Part shown: positions 17,752-24,733 of the stretch, one piece after another
Numbering within the stretch: position 1 is the stretch's first letter
Layout of the letters: each line of letters opens with the position of its first letter
Origin: Chara braunii
Lineage: Eukaryota > Streptophyta > Charophyceae > Charales > Characeae
Assembly: GCA_003427395.1 (NCBI GenBank)
Contig: BFEA01000068.1
Coordinates: 3,497,118-3,521,850, forward strand
Direction of reading: 5' to 3'
DNA: 24,733 nucleotides
Made by a program: the position numbers and the translations under genes
The notes under the pieces: generated by a model
Told to the model about the DNA's origin: nothing
Seen by the model: only the letters and a program-made list of their open reading frames with translations
The model's database searches: none

Positions 17752-18258
17752 ATGCCAAGAGGGAGGGGAGGGGCAGGGCCAGTGGAAACCCCTTTGGGGG
17801 CAACTCGACAGAGGACGCAAATGAGGACCAGGAGAGAGGACAGACCTCCAGTCTTCCAGGGAGGGAACATTGAGCTGTTCCTGATGGAGTTCAAGCGGCA
17901 TGCGAGAGAGTTTGGATGGGACAACACCAGGATGTTGAGAGAGGTGCGAGGCACAGACGAGTGGGCGGACCCTATTGCTAAACTGGTCAGAGAGTCGCTG
18001 AGTTGGCAAGACTTTGGACGGAGGATGGAGGGTTTGCATCCGTCACCACTGGGAAAGGATGGACAGCCCATTCGATTCGACTCTACTAATCTGGGGGAGT
18101 TCTTATGGGCTTATGATCGATATGCGGACGAGCTTGGTATCCCAGGAGAGCAGAGAGTGGGGAGTTTCCTGTCGTTTGTGAGACACCATATCAGACCCTT
18201 CGTACGATCCATTGTGGCATCTGCCATGAACTGGGGGCACTGCAAGAAGTTGCTATGA
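17752..18258 (+). CDS. Second Gag-like protein, capsid-like N-terminus
   Basis: The frame starts at ATG 17752 (a longer opening at 17695 has no standard start) and runs to TGA 18256. The protein begins basic (MPRGRGGAGP), then has the Gag-type pattern PVFQGGNIELFLMEFKRHA, GW.....L, EWADPIAKLV and a Trp-led helix SWQDFGRRM. LGEFLWAYDRYADELGIPGE follows. This parallels the Trp-led WAKFK...TTFEKAKKVPGLAEEE pattern of the first gag. The same frame continues after the TGA, with a further stop at TAA 18412. I infer a structural, RNA-associated role from the pattern, not from a database match. No hydrophobic segment suggests an envelope protein. Confidence 0.6.
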   Translation: MPRGRGGAGPVETPLGATRQRTQMRTRREDRPPVFQGGNIELFLMEFKRHAREFGWDNTRMLREVRGTDEWADPIAKLVRESLSWQDFGRRMEGLHPSPLGKDGQPIRFDSTNLGEFLWAYDRYADELGIPGEQRVGSFLSFVRHHIRPFVRSIVASAMNWGHCKKLL

Positions 18259-19563
18259 AACTATTATACTCCAGCTCGTCAGGCAGGTGAGAGGAGAGGT
18301 GTGGAAAAAAGAAGAAGGGAACCTGGGACAAAGGTAGGGGGAACCTTTGAGCAGGGCGCGTCACCAGGGGCTCAGAGGGAGGAAAAAGTGAGGGAACACA
18401 AGTCTCACAAGTAAGAGGAGACTGAGGGAGTAGGGGGTCCAGGCGCACCTCCACAACCTACTAAGAGGAAGGTGGATCACCCTATGCCAGATATGGAGTC
18501 GGACGTGCCTCAGGGGCCGCAAGTGCAGGAACAGAGAGTGGAATCGTCTGCTGATGAAAAGGAGCTGGACAGAAAAGAGAGGGCAGCAAGGGAGCTGGAG
18601 ATCAGGCCTCAGCTCCGAATGAAGAACCTTGCAGAGTTGCATGAGAAGATGCAGCAAGGGAAGGCGTCTGAGGAGGTAGAGGACAAAAAAGGAAAGGGTA
18701 TCTGCACTCAGGAGGAGGACCCTCCTCTGTTCTCAGAGGTCTGGATGGGGTTCGACAAGCTATTGGATGCCGCAGGGAGGTCAGGAGGTCAACATCAGGA
18801 GATGGGGGTTAAGTTGGTCTCTACAGACCTGCTCAACCTTAGGAGCGTGGTGAGAGAAGGCTTCGCCGCAGCAAGGAACTCAGATCAGAAGATTGGGGAC
18901 AGGCTGACAAAGGTGGCACAAGAGGCTTATGGCCAGAGGGTGGACTGGGAGAGAAAGGTTGGGGACCTGAAGAGAGAACTAGACAGACAGGGCAAAGAGT
19001 TGGCAGCAGTAAAGGCAGACATGGAGAGAGTCTCAACAGAGAATGAGGCCGTCAGACAAGTCAATCAGACCCTTAACAAGGTCACTGACGCTCTGAGGGT
19101 CTATTTGTGTGCACAACTGACCTTCTTCCAGGTTAAGGAGACTGAGTGGGAGAAAAGAATTCGAGACCTCGAAGCCAAGTATACCCAGCAAGCTCCCACA
19201 AGAGTGGTGGATTGGACAGAGGTCCAAAAGTTTGAAATCAGGGGACAACCTGCAGAGGAGGTCTTCAAGAAGGAAAAGGAAGTAGAGATGGCGGACCAGC
19301 AGGAGGGTGAGGAGATCCCTCTGATCGACAAAGAGATGTTAGAGCAGCCAGGAGTGCTTGTGGAAAAGGGTGCCGAGTTCGGAGAGTTTGAGTGGAGGTT
19401 ACCTGCTGGCCTGACACTGGGACACGAGCCGGCAGTACCACAGGAGAGAGCACCAGTTGAGGCAATGAGAGTTGGGGAGGTTCCACCTACTATTCGGAAA
19501 GAGGCTGCGGGACAGCAGGAGGGTCAGGAAAGTGTGGGCCAGACCATGGTTGGGACTGAGTAG
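18259..19563 (+). CDS. Second Gag-like protein, coiled-coil middle part
   Basis: Same frame as the preceding segment. It is interrupted by TAA 18412 and runs on to TAG 19561; the GTG at 18472 is only the first permissive codon after the stop. It encodes a highly charged protein with heptad-like Leu/Val spacing over about 18840-19180 (VGDLKRELDRQGKELAAVKA, then VNQTLNKVTDALRVYL), predicting a coiled coil and hence oligomerisation. The C-terminal part is Glu/Gln/Pro-rich. The three interrupting codons can each come from CAA, CAG, CGA or TGG by a single transition. Confidence 0.6.
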
Positions 19564-20028
19564 AGAGTGGACCTGAGGGACTATCAGGAGTCAACCATGC
19601 TTCAAGAGGTGCCAGTTGCTACAGATTTGCGAGGTGTACTGGGATCTTGGGCCACTGGGTCAGGTCCAGAGGGGTGTGTTGGGGAGCAGGTGCTACGGGC
19701 AGGGGATAGAGCAGCCTGCCCCACTTCCTCAGAGTTCCCACAGCAGAAGGTCACAAGCAAGGCCTCAACGGTCCCGTCATCTGTACCCTCGCTGGAAGGA
19801 GAGAAGATGTCTCAGAAGAAGCTTGGCAAGTGCTTCTATTGCAAGAGGGGCAAACATCGATCAGATGACTTCCCCAAGAGCCTTAAGGATGAGGCAAATG
19901 GATTGTGCACCAGAGATTCATCAGGGGTGTGGAGAGATAGAAATGGAAACCTAGTCCCGAAAACTCGTGATGGGGTAAGGGCGCAGTTGTATAGGCAGCT
20001 GCAGGAGGTCATGAATGATCAGGAATAG
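19564..20028 (+). CDS. Second Gag-like protein, zinc-knuckle end
   Basis: Same frame, after TAG 19561, ending at TAG 20026. A zinc-knuckle remnant CFYCKRGKHRSDDF is encoded at 19831-19872. The first Cys, second Cys and His have CCHC spacing, but the last Cys position (19870) is Phe. Around it are basic residues (KMSQKKLGK before, KSLKDEANG after). A CCHC knuckle is a hallmark of Gag nucleocapsid and supports calling the whole 17752-20028 region gag-like instead of env-like. The Phe probably reflects decay, though it could be a lineage trait. Confidence 0.65.
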   Translation, partial: RVDLRDYQESTMLQEVPVATDLRGVLGSWATGSGPEGCVGEQVLRAGDRAACPTSSEFPQQKVTSKASTVPSSVPSLEGEKMSQKKLGKCFYCKRGKHRSDDFPKSLKDEANGLCTRDSSGVWRDRNGNLVPKTRDGVRAQLYRQLQEVMNDQE

Positions 20029-21922
20029 GAATTTCTAATAAGGTCCGGAAAGGTCTAAAGTCTAACATATGCGGGATTTTTCTGACTCTCAGACTGATGG
20101 CTACTTGTATATAGAGGGATACATGGAGGATTGGATCAGACCCGTGTACATCAGTAGGCTGAGCTAGTAGTGAGATGTTGCATCACATTATAGACTTGAG
20201 AACTTTTGTTCGTACATAAGATAACACTGAGTCTGACTATTGTTCTTTTCTCATATGATGTAGAGTGTTAATACCCTTATAGAATAACGCTCATGAGTGT
20301 GGAGCGGTCGTCGAGTCCCGATACTTCGACGCTTGACTACCTTCATTCCTTATGGGATACCTGAACTCCTTGTATAATATTTTAAGTTATATAATAAGGA
20401 CGGGAGCCTTTGCACAATGCGGGGCCCCATGTCTTGGGTGTACACGCGATTATCAAACCTTGTCTTTATGTTGTGTATGTCGTATCACTCTCACTCTCAG
20501 TTTGTGGATTTGCCCGTATGGATGATGGTGTGATGAGATGAATATTGTGGAATGAACTGATCTGCGTTTCTTCCACTGTACTTACGGCTCCCTGTCCCCA
20601 TGACAAGTGGAGCCGGGAGTATAATGGAAGGAAGTGTTTTCAGATTATGGAGACAATGATGACATGATGTATTTTGCCTAGATAATGATGAATGGAATGG
20701 TCACAACTAAAAGTTGTGTGTTTTTTTTGTATGATTGAAAAAAAAAGAGGGAAGTCCAATGGCCGATTGGGCTTTCTTAAAAGGATGAAGTTTTGTGAGA
20801 GCACTCAAAAGAGCTGCTATAGTGATGATAATATTTGTATGTATGTAAAAGTCTGACGAGGAAAGACCGGATGTTTTGTGCATAATGGATGGAAACTTCT
20901 GGCAGTTATGTTGGAACTTTGGAAAATACTGTGAGTATCCCTAAAAGGCATGTGACCTTACCTGCTTTTGATCAAAGTAAGGGAGGCACGACCCTGTGGA
21001 AATACTGAGGATTTTTGTTGGAATGTTAATAAAGGCACTACCCCTCCCCGTAGTCCCGTGGGCAGGGGTATGTGATCCTTTGGTTATTTCTGAAGACTTT
21101 TGGAAGAAAGTGTCGGACCACAGTGGAGTCAGTCTAAGGGACGTCTTGTGAGGCCGAGCTAAGAGGCTATACTTAGCATCGCTGGAACTGTAGGACCTAA
21201 CTCCCAGCGAGGGCCGCTGACCGACGCAACCTGGCAGCGGGACCATGACTTACCAAAGGTTAAGTCTTGAAGGGTCGGCCACTCGGAGAGGCTTAGCTAG
21301 AGGAAAGGTCATTGGGGTCGATTAGGTCAGGAGTCAGGATCCTTTTTGGGTGCCAAGATAGGAAAGCTGCTTATCGTTGCGTAACCAACGAGGGCACCAT
21401 CGCTACATAAACAACGCGGTGGGCCGTGCACTCAGCGTGATCGACCGGTCTATGGTGGGCCAAGATGGAGACCTGAAGCCGTTTGTGTTATACTCCAGGC
21501 TCGGCGTTCGTTGTGCTTTGAGATGGTAGACACTACCATGTGGGCGGCTGAAGGCGCCCTGTATTTTTGAGAGGTCTCGGTTAGGGCCCGCGTGCTATGT
21601 TATGACCCCGCTCGCGGGACGATGACTATACAGGACACCCAACGGTGAGCCGGCAGAGGTCTACGACGAAGGGAGAGGACTATCAACCTACTACCTCGGA
21701 GCGGGTAGTATGCTGTAGTACGGAACAAAGTATCCCCTAGCTCCGAGGCCAGGACGTGAGAGACCCAGGTTGAAACCCTGGCAAAGGAACGCCGTAACGG
21801 GGGCAGATTGATAAGACAACCTCAAACGGAGTCGAGTCCGTGAACCGGATTGGTCGCTTCCTTGTCAGCAAGATGTGTTTGTGTTTATAGCGATGATTAT
21901 CCGACGCGACGGGGACGTCGCT
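20029..21922 (+). other. Long 3' non-coding region of the element
   Basis: About 1.9 kb between the second gag-like region and the 3' LTR has no credible coding frame. The first half is AT-rich; from about 21050 it becomes GC-richer. TAATAAGGTCCGGAAAG at 20036-20052 is an exact copy of the 17 bases just before the 3' LTR. Near 21738-21781 a TAGCTCCGAGG and a T-arm-like hairpin (CCAGG, 7-base loop, CCTGG) resemble a tRNA. Function is unknown; packaging or 3' processing signals are possible. Confidence 0.5.
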
Positions 21923-21940
21923 TAATAAGGTCCGGAAAGT
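21923..21940 (+). promoter_or_regulatory. Polypurine-tract region before 3' LTR
   Basis: TAATAAGGTCCGGAAAGT immediately precedes the 3' LTR start TGTCGG, where plus-strand synthesis is primed. AAGG and GGAAAG are purine blocks, but TCC interrupts them, so this is a poor tract by usual standards. An exact 17-base copy sits 1,887 bases upstream at 20036. Confidence 0.45.
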
Positions 21941-21945
21941 TGTCG

Positions 21946-21975
21946 GCCCGAATACCCTTACAAGGGTATTTGGGC
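21946..21975. promoter_or_regulatory. LTR-terminal hairpin (3' LTR)
   Basis: This is the same 30 bases as 8762-8791: a 14-base inverted repeat with one mismatch, five bases inside the LTR. It has no substitution relative to the 5' copy although the flanking LTR has diverged. Confidence 0.7.
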
Positions 21976-22734
21976 ACGTTTTCGCATCTCGCAGGAAAAA
22001 TGTCTCTGGTGGCATCTACGGGCGTGTCCCAGTTGTGTTGATTAGGGAGTGTGTTAGCGTGCACCTTGTGGGCACGCACTAGCTTGACCGTACCTTGACC
22101 GAGGAAGCCTATGAGACGCCAGTGGAATAAGTGGGCATTAGGCTAGGATGTGGGGGTAGGTGTAGCCACGCACGCTCGGACGAAGTTCCGGGCGGCGTAG
22201 AGTTGACCAAGTAAGACTGTGCTTGGAGGGATATAGTGCCTGAATTGTTAGAGGCCGACGCTCCGGGCGGCGCCGTGTGAAACTATCGCGGACACTGGGT
22301 TGACCAGGCCTCGTCAGTAGGGGCCGCCGCTATCCTGATGAGAGGATGGCACCAACGGGCAGGGTCCCTCCGGCGGAGGCAGCGGTAAGGCTATGAGAGC
22401 CTCGGGCCGCGACCATGGCATATAGGGGTGACGCGCGTGGTGACCCAAGTTGCGTCTGGCCGCGAGGCAGCGGAACGCGACATTGCGGGGCCCTGAGGTT
22501 GAGGGGTGAGCCAAGCGGTGGCCTTGGCACACTCGTAAGGGCCTGGGCATGCGGCGGATACTCTTCATATGGAGGGCTGCGCCTGTTACCTCCAGGCTGG
22601 GGCTTAGCCCTATAGGTTACGTCATTGAATTTTCACTAGGCAAATCTCGGGATTGAGGCCAGCGTAGAGCAGTGGAGCAGCGAAGGAGCACTATGGCGTG
22701 AGCCAAGGGGTGGAGGGTCCCGCGGGACTATCCC

Positions 22735-23030
22735 CCTTCTCTTTTTGCGGGGGGTACCAGGTACCAACGGTCCTCTCCCACATCTGGTTTTACCCCTTTT
22801 TATTTTTGAGTGTGAATTTTATATATATATATATATTTTTTAATTTTATTTTTGCTTTTTATTTTTTCTATTGCTACTTTTCCTATCTGGGAATGAGGAC
22901 CTATACCGGTGCTGGGGCCTGCAGCGGCGCCCAGCAGCCTGTTCAGTGGATACACCACTGAACTGTTGAAGTACAGACCCTAGTGTGGGCCCCACATGAG
23001 ATAGATCAGTGAAACACTACAGTCCTGGAT
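22735..23030 (+). repeat. Repeat unit 1: AACGGTCC, TA-rich, tRNA-like
   Basis: ACCAGGTACCAACGGTCC (22756) is followed by a T-rich stretch with a (TA)n run at about 22819-22836. A GC-rich block (ACCGGTGCTGGGGCCTGCAG) and a tRNA-like CTGTTCAGTGGATACACCAC near 22939 follow. The same sequence of parts recurs from 23629. Confidence 0.5.
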
Positions 23031-23069
23031 TTTTCCTGAGAAGGAGCGGTGCCACTTCCCACAACGCTG

Positions 23070-23260
23070 GCTGTATGAGCTAGCTCGGCTGGTACACTCT
23101 TGAGTTGATGACACACAGGCCTGAGTTAAAAGTGGACCGGCCCATGGGACAGACCAGGGGGCTCACCTCAAGTGATAAGCCAATGAACTACTGATATGCA
23201 GATCCTGTTCCGGATCTGATATTACACAGCCTCATTGTAGGAACTTCCTTTTGGTCCTTC
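23070..23260 (+). mobile_element. tRNA-derived SINE candidate in 3' LTR
   Basis: TAGCTCGGCTGGTACACTCT at 23081-23100 matches the A-box/D-arm of a tRNA well (typical TAGCTCAGTTGGTA). ACACAGGCCTGAGTT follows where anticodon and T arm would be; the B box is degraded. It shares GGTA.ACTCTTGAG.TG.TGA with the candidate at 8424, so both likely belong to one family. Confidence 0.4.
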
Positions 23261-23529
23261 GGGACAGTGAAGAAAAAGAGAAAAAAAAAAAAAAAAGGGG
23301 GATTTGGGGCAATGAAGGGGGAGTTGACGTGGCCCACCTGTGAAATAAAGGGAGTGGGCAGGTGCCTGGCCAGGGCGTAGGACCGAATGCCAATAGACCC
23401 CCCCCCTTCCGGGTCTTTGTTAGTGTTGTATATTATGGTGAAAGTTTTTTCTTCTCCCTTTTAAAGTTTCTATTTTCCTGATTTTTATAGATATATACGT
23501 ATTTCCTCTGGTGGAACGGGGCCAGGTAC

Positions 23530-23640
23530 CGGTCTCAGGACCGGCCGTGAGTACTAAAGGCCTGGCTCAGTGGGAACACCACGAACTGCTGAGCTACAGG
23601 CCGTACTTGAACCCAGATAACGGGTAGGACCAGGTACGAA
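23530..23640 (+). mobile_element. tRNA-derived SINE candidate with good A box
   Basis: TGGCTCAGTGG at 23563-23573 fits the pol III A-box consensus TRGCNNARYGG exactly. A weaker B-box-like TACTTGAACCC lies at 23604-23614, a spacing normal for tRNA-derived promoters. It is followed by the second ACCAGGTAC-AACGGTCC block and another TA-rich tract. Confidence 0.4.
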
Positions 23641-23669
23641 CGGTCCCCTTCCCCCTCCGTTCTTTGTTT

Positions 23670-23692
23670 ATATATATATATATATATATATT
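23670..23692. repeat. (TA)n microsatellite
   Basis: A perfect TA run follows TTTGTT in the second repeat unit. It corresponds in position to the TA run at 22819-22836 of the first unit. Confidence 0.9.
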
Positions 23693-23906
23693 TTTTGTGA
23701 GTTAAATTTTATTTTTTTATCTACCTTTTTTCGATTTGGATGAAACCCGGCACCGGGGCCGGGATCTGCAGTGAGACCCGGCTGCCTAGTTCTATGGAGA
23801 CAGTGCAGGCAACCGGGCACTGCTTCGAAGCTGTGGTCCTTCAAGACATCCGTTGTAATTGGGACAATACAAAGAGGGCTAGTATGGCCTGCGCAGGGGC
23901 GACGTG

Positions 23907-23913
23907 TATAAAG
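23907..23913 (+). promoter_or_regulatory. TATA box candidate in 3' LTR
   Basis: TATAAAG in the context GACGTGTATAAAGGTAGG lies about 160 bases before the LTR alignment resumes. It is a textbook TATA match in GC-rich surroundings. If it is the ancestral U3 promoter, the 5' LTR of this copy has lost it. Confidence 0.4.
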
Positions 23914-24733
23914 GTAGGGGCAGCCGACACCTTCGGCTGATTGCATCCCGTTGTGGGCTGCCGCTGCTCTCCCCTCCCCACCGAGCTGAGCGCCGGACGC
24001 TGCGCTATGAGGGCAGCAAGGGCAGCAAGGGGTGGGCCAAGGTGGTAGATGACGGGGAGGATGAACCCGGTCAAAGTATCGAGCCTGGTGAAGGTGAAGG
24101 CCGGGATGGTGGAGTGACGGGCGGACTAGCAGCGATGGGCGGACTTAACGACGACGGGCGGAATAGCGCAAAGGAATAAGGGGAGGGGGCCGAGGGAGTG
24201 AACCTGGTCGGACAACAACGCCGGATGCCTGCACAAATAGCGGGTGAACAGCACTGCGGGGCAGAGTGGGTTAGCGAGAAGAAGGCCGAACCTGGCCAGC
24301 AAGGTGTGCCAGGTGCGGTCGAAGGAGACGGGGGTGAAAGAAAGAGAGAGGTAGTATACGGGAGAGATAGTGAGAGAGAGAGGGGCGCTCACCCTCAGCG
24401 GAGCCACGGGGAGAGCTAGTGCACGACTGTGAGGCTGTGTGTTACTACTAAGTCGTAGGCAGCGATGCAGAGCAGAGGGTAGTGGAGGAGATTGCAGCGC
24501 TACGTGGAGGGCAGATGAATGTGGACAGGAAACGGCGCCGAGTGCGTGGGCGGTGAGGAGGAGAAACAAGGGAGATTTTTGCATATCTCGGTCGTTTCTC
24601 GACCGATTTGAACGAATCAAATTGCTATCTGGGGGGTCTGAGGCGAGGCGAAGCTGATGGCGGGGTCGGATCCTACGTAGGAGGAATGGATTAAGCAGTA
24701 TCCGGGGTGTGGGCTGCGCGGCCATGGTGAGAG

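Larger units (their letters stand above)
22611..24073 (+). mobile_element. 1.46-kb segment present only in the 3' LTR
   Basis: The segment interrupts the LTR alignment between GGGGCTTAGC and AAGTATCGAGCC. It is a mosaic: two copies of ACCAGGTAC(C/G)AACGGTCC (22756, 23629), each followed by a T-rich/TA-repeat stretch and a GC-rich block; three tRNA-like segments; an A16 run near 23280-23296; and TATAAAG at 23907. No clean target duplication is visible. It may be a nested SINE-like cluster inserted in the 3' LTR, or original U3 sequence lost from the 5' LTR. Confidence 0.6.
8757..24733 (+). mobile_element. Ty3/Gypsy LTR retrotransposon, 3' end cut off
   Basis: Direct terminal repeats begin with TGTCGGCCCG at 8757 and 21941. 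The 5' LTR ends ...CGACA at 10799, giving a 5-base inverted terminus (TGTCG/CGACA). A tRNA-Asp-type primer site follows two bases later. The internal order Gag, protease, RT, RNase H, integrase is that of Ty3/Gypsy; in Copia elements integrase precedes RT. A GPY-type integrase tail without chromodomain places it outside the chromoviruses. An extra gag-like region follows pol. The five bases before the 5' LTR are ACCGG; the matching duplication would lie beyond the window. Multiple stops and shifts mean this copy is non-autonomous today. Confidence 0.93.
21941..24733 (+). repeat. 3' LTR, incomplete at window end
   Basis: It starts TGTCGG as the 5' LTR does. Bases 21941-22610 align to 8757-9446 and 24074-24733 to 9447-10094, with the 1.46-kb segment 22611-24073 between. 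It ends with the window at ...CCATGGTGAGAG, exactly where the N gap begins in the 5' LTR. I counted about 18 differences in the first ~400 aligned bases. Indels include a 17-base deletion near 22386 and a 12-base insertion near 24496-24507. Confidence 0.92.

Noticed and set aside
17752-20028. Envelope-like gene as in Athila
   Set aside because: No signal peptide, transmembrane segment or cysteine pattern; instead capsid-like and knuckle motifs.

Overview
The window looks like transposon-packed nuclear DNA of a plant-lineage eukaryote. I see no cellular gene I can name. A streptophyte (charophyte-type) alga such as Chara is my best guess. It rests on a Ty3/Gypsy element primed by a tRNA-Asp-type site, a plant L1-type LINE with a C-terminal zf-RVT-like motif, tRNA-like SINE candidates and an AT-rich, microsatellite-rich background. 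The species is an inference, not shown by the sequence.

Layout. 1-536 is microsatellite and AT-rich DNA with one strong hairpin and a GC-rich palindromic block. 537-1301 (minus) is a 254-codon open frame I do not recognise. 1330-5290 is a patchwork of old repeats: copies of a poly(A)-tailed retroposon-like family, a pair of repeats 426 bp apart, and a ~110-bp tandem pair. 5319-5480 (plus) and 8270-5925 (minus) are two copies of one LINE family in opposite orientations; the minus copy is 5'-truncated within the reverse transcriptase and decayed. 8411-8575 is a tRNA-like SINE candidate.

From 8757 to the window end lies one very large LTR retrotransposon, at least 16 kb, with its 3' LTR incomplete. 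Order: 5' LTR (8757-10799, containing a 200-N gap); primer-binding site (10802-10821); leader; gag capsid-like part; RGG-rich nucleocapsid with CCHC knuckle; aspartic protease; reverse transcriptase, RNase H and integrase with D-x35-E and a GPY motif but no chromodomain (to 17516); a spacer with a splice-acceptor-like tract; then a second gag-like coding region (17752-20028) with a capsid-like N-terminus, a coiled coil and a degenerate zinc knuckle; about 1.9 kb of non-coding DNA; and the 3' LTR from 21941, which carries a 1.46-kb segment absent from the 5' LTR.

The coding regions form long continuous frames broken by isolated stop codons and a few one-base shifts, so this copy is dead in sequence, although the original layout is readable. 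The two LTRs differ at roughly 4-5% of positions by my hand count over ~400 bases, which indicates an old insertion. The most unusual point is the architecture: two Gag-like proteins flank pol, with the second where Athila-type plant elements carry an env-like gene.
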